The position numbers were made by a program, and so were the translations under genes. From contig SCNI01000012.1 of assembly GCA_005502775.1 (NCBI GenBank), positions 1 to 64,000 of the forward strand: 64,000 nucleotides of DNA, given 5' to 3'. The stretch is from Microbacteriaceae bacterium 3FA27C10. GTDB taxonomy: Bacteria; Actinomycetota; Actinomycetes; Actinomycetales; Microbacteriaceae. The notes under the pieces are model-generated. The model saw nothing but the letters and a program-made list of their open reading frames with translations, ran no database searches and was not told the origin of the DNA. This document shows positions 1 to 11,160 of this stretch, in pieces; position 1 is the first letter of the stretch; each line of letters opens with the position of its first letter.

Positions 1-2
1 CC

Positions 3-104
3 CAAGCCGTACCCGACCCAGCCCAATACGGAAGAGCGCTCACCGGCCTCCTAAGCGACGGCCTCATCATCGCCCTCGACGACGACATCTTCGCCCTCCC
101 CTGA
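3..104 (+). CDS. mutY: A/G-specific adenine glycosylase, C-terminal fragment (probable MutY)
   Basis: Only the last 33 codons lie in the window, ending with TGA at 102-104. The tail reads ALTGLLSDGLIIALDDDIFALP, a short helix followed by a compact beta hairpin ending in ALP. This resembles the winged C-terminal tail of actinobacterial MutY (DNA glycosylase that removes adenine opposite 8-oxoguanine). The assignment rests on this tail alone and on its convergent position next to rbfA, so another protein ending in a winged-helix segment is possible. The catalytic and Fe-S parts would lie upstream of the window. Confidence 0.45.
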   Translation, partial: QAVPDPAQYGRALTGLLSDGLIIALDDDIFALP

Positions 105-126
105 CGCGGCCTGCAACGCAGCCGGT

Positions 127-196
127 GGGGGCGGATATCGCTTCGGCGCGCCTTTGAGCTCCGCTCAACCGAAGCGCCGAAGCGATATCCGCCCCC
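127..196. repeat. Intergenic dyad, family 1 copy A (conserved-loop hairpin)
   Basis: Perfect 23-bp inverted repeat (127-149 with 174-196) around a 24-nt loop. The loop carries the core CTTTGAGCTCCGCTCAACC, itself a small hairpin (TTGAGC/GCTCAA). It sits between the convergent mutY and rbfA ends and could act as a bidirectional terminator, though no U-tract follows on either strand. The same core occurs at 698-782 inside a quite different stem. Confidence 0.8.
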
Positions 197-209
197 AGCG
201 GCGTCCTCC

Positions 210-653
210 TTAGTCTTCGCCGTCCTCGCCAACGACCCGCGGCTTCACGTAAGGATCTTCCTCCCCCGCGTACTGCGCCGTCTTCGCCAGCCCTTCCACG
301 GCCGCATCCCGCGCCCGCGCCTCGGCCAGCAGCCCTTCGAGCGCCTGGGCGTTCTCCGGCAGCGCATCGGCGATGAACTCCAGCGACGGCGTGAGCCGCG
401 CGGTGATGTTCTTGCCCACTTCGCTGCGCAGCATCCCGGTGGCCGACTTCAGGGCGGCGGCCGAAGCTGCCCGCTCCTCGTCGTCGCCGTAGACGGTGTA
501 GAAGATCGACGCGTGCTGCAGATCTCCCGTCACCCGCACATCCGTGATGGTCACGAAGCCGAGCCGGGGATCCTTGATCCCCCGCTCCAGCCGCTTGGCC
601 ACGATCACCTTGATACGATCCGCCATCTTGGCGGCCCGAGCCGGATCAGCCAT
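210..653 (-). CDS. rbfA: Ribosome-binding factor A
   Basis: RbfA is a single KH-like-domain protein that binds the 30S subunit and helps late maturation of the 16S rRNA 5' end, especially in the cold. The 147-residue product starts [20 protein letters not shown] and contains the family pattern around [19 protein letters not shown] (residues 28-46) and a later [13 protein letters not shown] stretch. The length is normal for actinobacteria, with an acidic C-terminal tail. It is the last gene of the nusA-ylxR-infB-rbfA block. It is separated from infB by a large dyad (698-782), so its level may differ from infB. A GGTAAGAAG stretch just before the ATG gives a weak ribosome-binding site. Confidence 0.95.
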   Translation of the reverse strand: MADPARAAKMADRIKVIVAKRLERGIKDPRLGFVTITDVRVTGDLQHASIFYTVYGDDEERAASAAALKSATGMLRSEVGKNITARLTPSLEFIADALPENAQALEGLLAEARARDAAVEGLAKTAQYAGEEDPYVKPRVVGEDGED

Positions 654-697
654 CTTCTTACCTAACTCTCTCTACCTGTCCCGAGTGTAAAACGCGA

Positions 698-782
698 GGG
701 ATCCCGGGGGGATCTTCGCTCCCCGCCGCCTTTGAGCTCCGCTCAACCCCTAGGCGGGGAGTGAAGATCCCCCCGGGATCCC
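698..782. repeat. Intergenic dyad, family 1 copy B (conserved-loop hairpin)
   Basis: A 30-bp inverted repeat (698-727 with 753-782, a single G-U pair) encloses a 25-nt loop. The loop has the same 19-base core CTTTGAGCTCCGCTCAACC as the dyad at 127-196, but the stem sequence is unrelated. It fills most of the infB-rbfA gap. It could attenuate read-through from infB into rbfA, or be a mobile palindromic element. Confidence 0.8.
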
Positions 783-792
783 GACCACAGGC

Positions 793-3654
793 TTACACCC
801 GCGGCTTCTCCTTCATCTCGATCGTCTCGATCTCGTCGCCGATCTGGATGTCGTTGAACTTGCCGAGACCGATACCGGCCTCGAAGTCCGTACGCACCTC
901 GGTGACGTCGTCCTTGAAGCGGCGCAGCGACTCGATGGCGAGGTTGTCCCCCACCACGACACCCTCGCGGATGACGCGCGCCTTGGCGTTGCGCGTGATC
1001 GTTCCCGACCGCACGATGACGCCGGCGATGTTGCCGAACTTCGAGGAGCGGAAGATCTCGCGGATCTCGGCCACACCCGACTGCACCTCTTCGAACTCGG
1101 GCTTGAGCATGCCCTTGAGCGAGTTCTCGATGTCGTCGAGCGCGTTGTAGATGACCGAGTAGAAGCGGATGTCCACACCCTCGCGAGCGGCGCGCTCGCG
1201 CGCCTTCGTGTCGGGCCGCACGTTGAAGCCGATGATGATGGCGTTGTCGACGGTGGCCAGGTTGACGTCCGACTCCGTGACCGCACCGACACCACGGTGG
1301 ATGATACGCAGCTGCACGCTGTCGTCGACCTCGATCTTGAGCAGCGACTCCTCGAGTGCCTCGACGGCACCGGAGACGTCACCCTTGATGATGAGGTTGA
1401 GGGCTTCGACCTTGCCTTCTTCGAGGGCACGGGTGAAGTCCTCGAGCGAGATGCGCTTGCGGGCCTTGGCCAGCTGGGCGTTGCGCTCGGCGGCTTCGCG
1501 CTTCTCGGCGATCTGCCGCGCCGTGCGGTCCTCCTCGGTGACGAGGAAGGTGTCGCCGGCGCGAGGAACCGTCGAGAGGCCCTGCACCTGCACCGGACGC
1601 GACGGGGTCGCCTCGGTGACGGTCTCGCCGTTCTCGTCGACCATGGCACGAACACGCCCGTAAGCGGTTCCGGCCACGATCGCGTCTCCGACGCGGAGTG
1701 TTCCCGACTGGATGAGCACGGTCGCGACCGCGCCGCGGCCCTTGTCGAGCTTGGCTTCGATCGCCACACCGCGCGCATCCTTGTTCGGGTTGGCCCGCAG
1801 GTCGAGACCGGCGTCGGCGGTGAGGAGCACTGCGTCGAGCAGGTCCTGGATGCCGATGTCGTTGCGCGCCGACACGTCGACGAACATGACGTCTCCGCCG
1901 TACTCCTCGGCCACGAGGCCGAACTCGGTGAGCTGCTGACGGACCTTGGCGGGGTTGGCGTCGGGCTTGTCGATCTTGTTCACCGCGACCACGATCGGCA
2001 CGTTGGCCGCCTGGGCGTGGTTCAAGGCCTCGATCGTCTGCGGCATGATGCCGTCGTCGGCGGCGACCACGAGGATGGCGATGTCGGTCACCTGCGCACC
2101 ACGAGCACGCATGGCGGTGAACGCCTCGTGACCCGGGGTGTCGATGAAGGTGATCGGGCGCTCGATGCCCTCGTGCTCGGTGACGACCTGGTAGGCACCG
2201 ATGTGCTGGGTGATGCCACCCGCCTCACCGGCCACGACGTTCGCGTTGCGGATCGCGTCGAGAAGGCGCGTCTTACCGTGGTCGACGTGACCCATGACGG
2301 TGACGACCGGGGGACGGATCTCCAGGTCTTCGTCGGTCTCGTCTTCCAGCTCCTGGTCGAGGTCGATGTCGAAGCCCTCGAGCAGCTCGCGGTCTTCCTC
2401 TTCGGGCGAGACCACGAGGATCTTGTAGCCGAGCTCCTCGCCGAGCACCTGGAAGGTGGCCTCGTCGAGCGACTCCGTGGCCGTCGCCATCTCACCGAGG
2501 TGGAACAGCACGGTCACCAGGTTGCCCGGGCTCGCGTCGATCTTGTCGGCGAAGTCGGTGATGGATGCGCCACGACGCAACCGCACGACGGTGTTGCCGT
2601 CGCCACGGGGAACGCTCACGCCACCCAGCGACGGGGCTTCGCGCAGCTCGAACTCTGCTCTCTTCGTGCGCTTCGACTTACGCGCCTTGCTCTTGCCGCC
2701 GCCGCGACCGAAGGCACCGGCGGTTCCGCCGCCGGGGCCACGGCCACGACCGCCCGCACCGGGGCGCGGAGAGGTGAAGCCGGTTCCGGGCGCTCCGCCC
2801 GGACGGTAGCCGGGCGTGCCGGGAGCGGGGCGTGCGCCGCCGCCCTGGGCCGCACCCGGGCGGAAGCCGCCCGCTCCGGCGCCGCCGGGACGGAAGCCAC
2901 CGGGGCCGCCGGGACGCGGGGCGCCCGGACGGGGTGCACCCGGGCGCGGGGCGCCGGGGCGAGGAGCACCGGGGCGCGGGATGGCGGAGTTGCCGCCGGC
3001 GCCGCCGGAAGCCGCGCCGCGGCCCATGCCCTGCTGGCTCGCGAAGGGGTTGTTGCCGGGGCGCGGAGCGCCGGGGCGCTGCATTCCCTGCTGGCTCGCG
3101 AAGGGGTTGTTGCCGGGGCGCGGGATGCCGGGACGGGGGCCGCCGGGACGCGGTGCCGCGGAGTCGCCCGATCCGGAGGCCGGGGTGGCCGAGGAAGCGG
3201 GAGCCGAACCACCGGACGCGGCCGGAGCTGCAGGGGCCTCGGTCGACGCGGCAGCGGCGGGTGCCTGCGGCGCGGCGGCAGCAGGACGCTGAGCCTCGGC
3301 CGGAGCCGGCGCAGCAGCGGGTGCCAGCGCAGCGGGGGCGGCCGGAGCTGCCTCCTTCGCGGCGGCGGGTGCCGTGGCAGCCGGGGTGGGAGCCGACGGA
3401 CCGGGACGAACGCCCGGGCGCGGTCCCGACGATGTGCGGGGGGCGGCGCTCGGTGCCGCGGCGGGTGCCGCAGCACCCGACGATCCGGCGCCGGCCTTGA
3501 TCAGGGCCTCTTTCAGTCGACGAGCCACGGGGGGCTCGATCGACGACGACGGGCCCTTGACGAACTGGCCCATCTCTTTGAGGGTTGCAAGGGCGACCTT
3601 GCTGTCGACACCGAGCTCGGCGGCGACTTCATGTACACGTGGTTTTGCAGCCAC
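793..3654 (-). CDS. infB: Translation initiation factor IF-2
   Basis: IF-2 is the GTPase that places initiator fMet-tRNA on the 30S subunit and drives subunit joining. The product is 953 residues, long as usual in actinobacteria. An IF2_N segment (about 1-55) is followed by a roughly 280-residue Ala/Pro/Gly/Arg-rich unstructured region. Then come a second IF2_N-like part, the G domain (GHVDHGKT at 455-462, DTPGHE, NKID at 559-562), domain II, and the C-terminal fMet-tRNA binding part. The start is GTG at 3654 with AGGAG a few bases upstream. It lies downstream of ylxR with an 85-bp gap. The low-complexity region holds exact tandem DNA repeats, annotated separately. Confidence 0.98.
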   Translation of the reverse strand: MAAKPRVHEVAAELGVDSKVALATLKEMGQFVKGPSSSIEPPVARRLKEALIKAGAGSSGAAAPAAAPSAAPRTSSGPRPGVRPGPSAPTPAATAPAAAKEAAPAAPAALAPAAAPAPAEAQRPAAAAPQAPAAAASTEAPAAPAASGGSAPASSATPASGSGDSAAPRPGGPRPGIPRPGNNPFASQQGMQRPGAPRPGNNPFASQQGMGRGAASGGAGGNSAIPRPGAPRPGAPRPGAPRPGAPRPGGPGGFRPGGAGAGGFRPGAAQGGGARPAPGTPGYRPGGAPGTGFTSPRPGAGGRGRGPGGGTAGAFGRGGGKSKARKSKRTKRAEFELREAPSLGGVSVPRGDGNTVVRLRRGASITDFADKIDASPGNLVTVLFHLGEMATATESLDEATFQVLGEELGYKILVVSPEEEDRELLEGFDIDLDQELEDETDEDLEIRPPVVTVMGHVDHGKTRLLDAIRNANVVAGEAGGITQHIGAYQVVTEHEGIERPITFIDTPGHEAFTAMRARGAQVTDIAILVVAADDGIMPQTIEALNHAQAANVPIVVAVNKIDKPDANPAKVRQQLTEFGLVAEEYGGDVMFVDVSARNDIGIQDLLDAVLLTADAGLDLRANPNKDARGVAIEAKLDKGRGAVATVLIQSGTLRVGDAIVAGTAYGRVRAMVDENGETVTEATPSRPVQVQGLSTVPRAGDTFLVTEEDRTARQIAEKREAAERNAQLAKARKRISLEDFTRALEEGKVEALNLIIKGDVSGAVEALEESLLKIEVDDSVQLRIIHRGVGAVTESDVNLATVDNAIIIGFNVRPDTKARERAAREGVDIRFYSVIYNALDDIENSLKGMLKPEFEEVQSGVAEIREIFRSSKFGNIAGVIVRSGTITRNAKARVIREGVVVGDNLAIESLRRFKDDVTEVRTDFEAGIGLGKFNDIQIGDEIETIEMKEKPRV
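3029..3123. repeat. Tandem repeat inside infB (57-bp period)
   Basis: A 38-bp sequence at 3029-3066 recurs exactly at 3086-3123. In protein it gives two copies of [10 protein letters not shown] embedded in PRPGxPRPG runs of the IF-2 linker. Just upstream (about 2925-2985) the APRPG unit is repeated several times at 12-15 bp spacing. These are slippage-prone sites where copy number may vary between strains. Confidence 0.85.
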
Positions 3655-3739
3655 AATTCTCCTGTCTGAGGTCTACCCCAGACAGGGCAGACCGCTAAAA
3701 ACGGACGGGTCTCATTTCGAGCCGCTCATCAGTTGTCAC

Positions 3740-3997
3740 TCATGGGTTCACGGTGCCGTTCAGCCTGTTCTCTAATGTCGTCGTGTCGAGGATTCCCTCG
3801 ACCCGGAGCGCACGCCCGAATGCTCTCCGCGTGACCGCGGTGCGCAAACATTCGGGTGAGGGATGCAACCATGCGCCTCGCCCAGGAAGAGAGGCCGCCT
3901 CGTCGACGACCAGAGCATGTTCCTTGGCTACGACCCTCAGAAGTGAGGACCGTGTGGCGCGCGCACGACATCCGACGCACGTTCTAACGGGTTCCAT
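3740..3997 (-). CDS. ylxR: YlxR family RNA-binding protein (DUF448/RnpM)
   Basis: An 85-residue basic protein beginning MEPVRTCVGCRARATRSSLLR. The RTCxGCR signature and the later GRGAWLHP and RRAFGRALR motifs define the YlxR family. In Bacillus the homologue RnpM binds RNase P RNA and modulates its activity; in Streptosporangium and relatives YlxR-type proteins are only known as RNA-binding. Its place between nusA and infB is conserved across bacteria. The ATG at 3997 has GGAG 7 nt upstream. A second same-strand reading frame that covers this region is a shadow. Confidence 0.93.
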   Translation of the reverse strand: MEPVRTCVGCRARATRSSLLRVVAKEHALVVDEAASLPGRGAWLHPSPECLRTAVTRRAFGRALRVEGILDTTTLENRLNGTVNP

Positions 3998-4123
3998 GCT
4001 ACTCCATATTCCCTGGGCGCCCGTCTAACACGGACGTTTGAGGCGGAGCCGCATTCGAGGTGTCCGGGCAGCCATGAACGCGATGCGTTCCCAGCCCGGC
4101 GCGAAAATCGCCATCCAGCCCGA

Positions 4124-5122
4124 TCAATCCCCATCCAGAATGCTGTCGGGCTGGATGTCGATCTTCGCGCCCGTGAGTTTCGCGGCCAGACGGGCGTTCT
4201 GCCCCTCCTTGCCGATCGCGAGCGAGAGCTGGTAGTCGGGCACGAGCGCGCGCACGGCCTTGAGCGACTCGTCGATCACGAAGGCGCTCGACACCTTGGC
4301 CGGCGAGAGGGCGTTGGCCACGAAGGTGGGGAGGTCGGCCGAGTAGTCGACGATGTCGATCTTCTCGTTGCCGAGTTCGGCGGTGACGGCGCGCACACGC
4401 TGACCGAGCTCGCCGATGCAGGCGCCCTTGGCATTCACACCGGGCTCGGTGGCCCGCACGGCGATCTTGGTGCGGTGCCCCGCCTCGCGGGCGAGCGACA
4501 CGATCTCCACGACACCGGAGGCGATCTCCGGCACCTCGAGCGCGAACAGCTTGCGCACCAGTGAGGGGTGGGTGCGCGACACGGTGATCTGCGGCCCCTT
4601 CGCCCCCTTCGCCACGCTCGTCACGTAGACGCGGATGCGCGAGCCGTGGGTGTACTCCTCGCCCGGAACCTGCTCCTCGGGCGGCATGATCGCTTCGATG
4701 GTGCCGAGATCGACGTGGATCATCTTGGGGTTCGGCCCCTGCTGGATGACACCGGCCACGATGTCTCCCTCTCGGCCCTTGAACTCGCCGAGCACCTTGT
4801 CGTCGCCGATGTCGCGCAGCCGCTGGTTGATGACCTGCTTTGCCGCGAAGGCCGCGATGCGCCCGAAGTCGCTCGGGTTCTCCTCGGCCTCGCCGATGAG
4901 AACGCCGTCCTCGTCGTACTCGGGCACGAAGACGCTGATGTGCCCCGACTTGCGGTCGAGGTGCACGCGCGCCGAGGGCGTGCCGTCCTCGGCGGTCGCG
5001 GGGCGGTCGGTGTGCTTGAGGTACGCCGTCAGGATGGCCTGTTCGATGATCTCCACGAGCTCCTCGAAGGGGATCTCTCGTTCGCGTTCCAGGAGACGTA
5101 AGACGCTGAGGTCGATGTCCAC
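4124..5122 (-). CDS. nusA: Transcription termination/antitermination factor NusA
   Basis: NusA binds RNA polymerase and nascent RNA, controlling pausing, intrinsic termination and rRNA antitermination. The product has 332 residues, the short actinobacterial form without the C-terminal AR repeats of E. coli. It has an N-terminal polymerase-binding domain (1 to about 110, DIDLSVLRLLEREREIPFEE), an S1 domain (about 113-185), then KH1 and KH2 (GKEGQNARLAAKLTGAKIDI near the end). The start is GTG at 5122, chosen because AGAGGAGG lies about 7 nt upstream; the frame stays open far upstream but that part overlaps proS and is meaningless. No rimP lies between it and proS, only 59 bp. Confidence 0.97.
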   Translation of the reverse strand: MDIDLSVLRLLEREREIPFEELVEIIEQAILTAYLKHTDRPATAEDGTPSARVHLDRKSGHISVFVPEYDEDGVLIGEAEENPSDFGRIAAFAAKQVINQRLRDIGDDKVLGEFKGREGDIVAGVIQQGPNPKMIHVDLGTIEAIMPPEEQVPGEEYTHGSRIRVYVTSVAKGAKGPQITVSRTHPSLVRKLFALEVPEIASGVVEIVSLAREAGHRTKIAVRATEPGVNAKGACIGELGQRVRAVTAELGNEKIDIVDYSADLPTFVANALSPAKVSSAFVIDESLKAVRALVPDYQLSLAIGKEGQNARLAAKLTGAKIDIQPDSILDGD

Positions 5123-5181
5123 TTCCGGCCTCCTCTGTTCAGATCTGTGACGCCGGATGCTCCGGCGGTCAAACGAAAAGA

Positions 5182-6945
5182 CTACCCGAAGCTGGCGCCG
5201 ACGGCATCCAGAGCGAGCTGCGTTCGCTCTCCGCTTGCGCGATCCCACAGTTCCACGACCCCGTCGGCCACTCCGCGGCCCACGATCACGATGCGGGGAA
5301 CCCCGATCAGCTCGGCGTCGCCGAACTTCACACCGGGCGACACCTTGGGGCGGTCGTCGAAGAGCACGTCGAGGCCCTTGGCCTCCAGCTCGGCCACCAC
5401 CGTCTCGGCCGCCTCGTAGATCTCGGCGTCCTTCCCGGTGGCGATCACGTGCACGTCGAAGGGCGCCACCGCGGGGGGCCAGATGAGGCCCTTCGCGTCG
5501 TTGTTGAGCTCGGCGATGATCGCCAGGATCCGGGTCACCCCGATGCCGTAGGAGCCCATCGTCACCGTCACGAGCTTGCCGTTCTCGTCGAGCACCTTGA
5601 GGCCCAGCGCCTCGGCGTACTTGCGGCCGAGCTGGAAGACGTGGCCGATCTCCATGCCGCGGGCGAGCTCCACCGGCCCCGAACCGTCGGGCGCCGGGTC
5701 GCCGGCCTGCACCTCGGCGACCTCGATCGTGCCGTCGGCGGTGAAGTCGCGCCCGGCCACGAGGCCGAACACGTGCTCGCCGGGAACGTTGGCTCCCGTG
5801 ATCCACGAGGTTCCGTCGACCACGCGCGGGTCGACGACGAAGCGGATGCCCGTGCTCGAGTCCTCGCCGAGCACCGCGCCACCGCGCGACCAGGGCCCGA
5901 TGTAGCCCTTCACGAGTCCCGGGTGCTTCGCGAAGTCGGCGTCGGTGGCCGGTTCGATCTCGGCGGGCGCGAACGCCACCTCGGCGCGCTTCAGGTCGAC
6001 CTCGCGGTCGCCGGGCAGCCCCACGACGACAAGCTCGCGCGAGCCGTCGAGGTGGGTGAGGGCGAGCACCACGTTCTTCAGGGTGTCGCCGGCCGCCCAG
6101 GGACGGCCGTCCTCCCGGGGGTGGTCGGCGTTCGCCGCGTCCACCAGGGTCTGGATCGTCGGGGTGTCGGGCGTGTCGTGCACCTCGGCCGCGGGGAGCC
6201 CGTCGAAGGGGATGGCCTCGGGTACGAGGGTGGTGAAGGCCTCGACGTTCGCCGCGTAGCCGCCGGCCGAACGCACGAAGGTGTCTTCGCCCACGGGGGT
6301 GGGGTGCAGGAACTCCTCGCTCTTGGAACCGCCCATGGCGCCCGCGTCGGCCTTCACGATCACGTACTCCAGGCCGAGCCGCGAGAAGATGCGCTCGTAG
6401 GCGTCGCGCTGGGCCTGGTAGGAGGCGTCGAGCCCGGCATCCGTGTAGTCGAAGGAGTAGGCGTCCTTCATCGTGAACTCGCGGCCGCGCAGGAGGCCCG
6501 CGCGGGGGCGCGCCTCGTCGCGGTACTTGTCCTGGATCTGGTAGATCGACAGCGGCAGGTCCTTGTAGCTGTTGTAGAGGTCCTTCACGAGGAGCGTGAA
6601 CACCTCTTCGTGCGTCGGCGCGAGCACGTAGCCCGCGTCCTTGCGGTCGGAGAGCCGGAACATCCCGGGACCGTACTCGGAGTAGCGGCCGGTGACCTCG
6701 TAGGGCTCCTTCGGCAGCAGGGCGGGGAAGTGCACCTCGAAGGCGCCCGCGTTCGCCATCTCCTCGCGGATGACGGCCTCGATCTTCGCCTTCACCCGCA
6801 GTCCCAGCGGCAGCCAGGCGAAGATACCCGGCGCCTGGCGGCGGATGTAGCCGGCGCGCACGAGCAGGCGGTGGCTGGCCACCTCGGCGTCCGAGGGGTC
6901 TTCGCGGAGAGTACGGAGGAAGTAGTTCGACAAGCGAGTAGGCAC
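5182..6945 (-). CDS. proS: Prolyl-tRNA synthetase (bacterial type, with editing domain)
   Basis: A class II aminoacyl-tRNA synthetase charging tRNA-Pro in the cytoplasm. The protein has 587 residues, the usual bacterial size. Motif 1 is around [17 protein letters not shown] (35-51) and motif 2 around [20 protein letters not shown] (141-160). A YbaK-like insertion domain (about 225-405) hydrolyses mis-charged Ala-tRNA-Pro, and motif 3 is GSYGIGVTR. The GTG start at 6945 has no Shine-Dalgarno; a TAAACT box 6 nt before it suggests a leaderless transcript. It stands first in the proS-nusA-ylxR-infB-rbfA direction of transcription. Confidence 0.97.
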   Translation of the reverse strand: MPTRLSNYFLRTLREDPSDAEVASHRLLVRAGYIRRQAPGIFAWLPLGLRVKAKIEAVIREEMANAGAFEVHFPALLPKEPYEVTGRYSEYGPGMFRLSDRKDAGYVLAPTHEEVFTLLVKDLYNSYKDLPLSIYQIQDKYRDEARPRAGLLRGREFTMKDAYSFDYTDAGLDASYQAQRDAYERIFSRLGLEYVIVKADAGAMGGSKSEEFLHPTPVGEDTFVRSAGGYAANVEAFTTLVPEAIPFDGLPAAEVHDTPDTPTIQTLVDAANADHPREDGRPWAAGDTLKNVVLALTHLDGSRELVVVGLPGDREVDLKRAEVAFAPAEIEPATDADFAKHPGLVKGYIGPWSRGGAVLGEDSSTGIRFVVDPRVVDGTSWITGANVPGEHVFGLVAGRDFTADGTIEVAEVQAGDPAPDGSGPVELARGMEIGHVFQLGRKYAEALGLKVLDENGKLVTVTMGSYGIGVTRILAIIAELNNDAKGLIWPPAVAPFDVHVIATGKDAEIYEAAETVVAELEAKGLDVLFDDRPKVSPGVKFGDAELIGVPRIVIVGRGVADGVVELWDRASGERTQLALDAVGASFG

Positions 6946-6951
6946 GACTCG

Positions 6952-6957
6952 AGTTTA
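6952..6957 (-). promoter_or_regulatory. Probable -10 box of proS, leaderless
   Basis: TAAACT on the minus strand ends 6 nt before the GTG start of proS, so transcription should begin at or next to the start codon. No convincing -35 hexamer is visible. There is no ribosome-binding site, which agrees with leaderless translation. Confidence 0.5.
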
Positions 6958-7091
6958 GCCAGCCCGCCCGGCGATGCCGTCTCCCGCCCTGGACGGCGCC
7001 CGGTTCTCCACAAGGCGACGCGGGCACGCGTTTCTCCACAGATCGCCCGCCGACCGGATGCGCCGCGGCTGCGGCTGCTTAGCGTCGTGCC

Positions 7092-7604
7092 ATGGACACA
7101 CTCACTCAACTGCGATCGGCGTCGCCGTATCTCCAGCGGGCCACGACGCCCATCGGGCGCATCGAGGTCACCAGCGACGGCGAGGCGGTCACCAGTGTCG
7201 CCATCGAGCGCAACGGCGTGCTCCCCCACGACGGGCTCGCCTACGACTCCAACTCGGTGGCCGACGAGGCCGTGGCCCAGCTGCTCGACTACTTCTGCGG
7301 CTACCGCAAATCCTTCTCGGTGCCCCTCCGGCACCGGGGCACGCCCTTCCAGGTGTCGGTGTGGCAGCGGCTCGCCGCGATCCGCTGGGGTGAGGTCACC
7401 ACCTACGGCGCCATCGCGTCCGCCGTGGGCAAGACCGGGTCCGGGCGGGCGGTGGGCGGCGCCATCGCCTCCAATCCCACGCCCCTCCTCGTCGGCTGCC
7501 ACCGCGTGCTCTCGGCGCAGGGGCGGGTCACCGGGTGGAGCTGGGGCGAAGGCGCGGTCACCAAGGCGTGGCTGCTCGATCACGAGAGCATCGGCCACTC
7601 CTGA
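7092..7604 (+). CDS. ogt: Methylated-DNA-[protein]-cysteine S-methyltransferase
   Basis: A suicide repair enzyme that moves the alkyl group from O6-alkylguanine to its own cysteine. The protein has 170 residues: an N-terminal ribonuclease-like domain (1 to about 80) and the C-terminal methyltransferase domain. The active site reads SNPTPLLVGCHRV, with Cys136, His137 and Arg138. The residue before Cys, proline in most family members (PCHR), is glycine here. The helix-turn-helix with the arginine finger is around GKTGSGRAVGGAIA (113-126). The ATG has no Shine-Dalgarno but TAGCGT stands 6 nt upstream, so it may be leaderless. It converges with yaaA. Confidence 0.9.
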   Translation: MDTLTQLRSASPYLQRATTPIGRIEVTSDGEAVTSVAIERNGVLPHDGLAYDSNSVADEAVAQLLDYFCGYRKSFSVPLRHRGTPFQVSVWQRLAAIRWGEVTTYGAIASAVGKTGSGRAVGGAIASNPTPLLVGCHRVLSAQGRVTGWSWGEGAVTKAWLLDHESIGHS

Positions 7605-7634
7605 GCCACGGTCGCGGTCGCACGAGCCGGCAGC

Positions 7635-8378
7635 TCAGACCTCGAGCAGGAGCTCCCCCGAGGGGTCGAGCGACAGCGGGTGACCGGATGCGCTCCCCCA
7701 GGCGACGAGGGCGTCGACGTCGGCGAAGTCCTCGCCGTGCAGGGCGAGAGCACGCACGAACTCGCCCTTGCCCTTCTTGTTGAAGTGGTTGAGCGCGCGC
7801 ACGGAGCCGTCGGGGCCCGTGGTGACGACGCGCACGAAGTATCCGTGGTCGGCCGGCAGCGGGCCGAGCGCCGCGTACCCCTCCGAGCGCAGATCGAGCA
7901 CGAGTTCGTGCCGGTGCGTCTCGAGCTCCTTCGCCACCGCGCGGCTCCAGCCCGCCTTGAGCGTCTCGCCCTCGAGCCGCGAGTCGTGCGACAGCCGGTA
8001 CGCCGGGATCGGGTCGTCTGCGCCGAGCAGGCCGAGAAGAGCCGAGTGGATGCGCACGTGCTGCGCCGCGAAGGCGCGGGCCTCCGGGGGCAGGCTCGGG
8101 GCATCCAGGGCTTCGTAGAGCACGCCCGTGTACCGGTCCATCGCCGGCATCGTGGGGGCCTTCGCGAGCATCCGGTTGCGTTCCACCTCGAAGGCGAGCT
8201 TCTGTCCCAGCTTCAGCCGGGTCATCATCTCCTCCGGCCGCCTCGCCAGTTGACTCACCCGCCGCACGAGAGCACGCCGGTGCTTCGTGAGCGCAGGATG
8301 CGAGAGCGCCGCGTAGTCGAGCGGGCCGCCCGCTCCCCCGTCGCGCTTGGTCTCCGAGGGAGGCAGAAGAATGAGCAC
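7635..8378 (-). CDS. yaaA: YaaA family peroxide-stress protein (DUF328)
   Basis: The 247-residue product begins VLILLPPSETK, the signature N-terminus of YaaA. It also has the family segments RYTGVLYEALDA, GWSRAVAKELE, DLRSEGYAAL and HFNKKGKGEFVRAL. In E. coli YaaA lowers free iron and protects DNA during hydrogen peroxide stress; later structural work links the fold to DNA binding. I chose GTG at 8378 rather than the upstream ATG at 8447. The longer version would run through the ATP-operon terminator hairpin and add 23 residues absent from the family; GAAAGGGG lies 13 nt before the GTG. It converges with ogt. Confidence 0.88.
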   Translation of the reverse strand: MLILLPPSETKRDGGAGGPLDYAALSHPALTKHRRALVRRVSQLARRPEEMMTRLKLGQKLAFEVERNRMLAKAPTMPAMDRYTGVLYEALDAPSLPPEARAFAAQHVRIHSALLGLLGADDPIPAYRLSHDSRLEGETLKAGWSRAVAKELETHRHELVLDLRSEGYAALGPLPADHGYFVRVVTTGPDGSVRALNHFNKKGKGEFVRALALHGEDFADVDALVAWGSASGHPLSLDPSGELLLEV

Positions 8379-8427
8379 GGTGTCGCCGTCGCCCCTTTCC
8401 GGCCACCGTCGCCCGACGGCCGTCGTG

Positions 8428-8476
8428 AAAACGAAAAGCCGCCGCATCCGTCTGCGAGCAGAGCGGATGCGGCGGC
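8428..8476 (-). terminator. Intrinsic terminator of the ATP synthase operon
   Basis: A 13-bp GC-rich stem (8438-8450 with 8464-8476) lies 28 bp after the atpC stop. On the minus strand it is followed by TTTTCGTTTT. This is the only textbook rho-independent terminator in the window, and it rules out the extended yaaA start. Confidence 0.88.
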
Positions 8477-8504
8477 GAGGATTCGAACTAGGCCAGAATC
8501 CGAC

Positions 8505-8771
8505 CTAGGAGACGAGCTCCGCGTCACGCGCCACGATGGTGACGGTGTCGTTCTCGACCGAGAGGAAGCCGTCGTCGGCGCGGGCGACGAGTCGCTCGCC
8601 GCTCGTGGTGTTGACGCGCACCTCACCGGCGGCGAGGATCGCGAGCATCGGCTCGTGACCGGCCAGGATGCCGATCTCGCCCTCGACCGTCTTGGCGACG
8701 ACCATCGAGGCCTCGCCGGCCCAGATCTGCTGGTTCGCCGACACGACGCTCACGTTGAGAGGGGAAGCCAT
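8505..8771 (-). CDS. atpC: ATP synthase subunit epsilon (short form)
   Basis: Epsilon joins the central stalk of F1 and couples gamma rotation to the c-ring. The product starts MASPLNVSVVSANQQIWAGEAS and has only 88 residues, the N-terminal beta-sandwich with the GEIGILAGHEPMLAIL core. The C-terminal pair of helices that inhibits ATP hydrolysis in E. coli (about 50 residues) is missing. Such short epsilons are usual in this family, so this is probably not a truncation. The start lies 2 nt after the atpD stop. It is the last gene of the operon, followed by a strong terminator. Confidence 0.96.
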   Translation of the reverse strand: MASPLNVSVVSANQQIWAGEASMVVAKTVEGEIGILAGHEPMLAILAAGEVRVNTTSGERLVARADDGFLSVENDTVTIVARDAELVS

Positions 8772-8773
8772 GA

Positions 8774-11157
<2,384 letters not shown>

Positions 11158-11160
11158 ATG

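Noticed and set aside
1297-3669. 790-codon open frame on the plus strand opposite infB
   Set aside because: High-GC codon bias leaves long antisense frames open. The product is a low-complexity mirror of IF-2 with no domain; infB on the other strand has every family motif.
8379-8447. Longer N-terminus of YaaA starting with ATG at 8447
   Set aside because: It would translate through the terminator hairpin and U-tract of the ATP operon, and homologues start at the LILLPPSETK strand.
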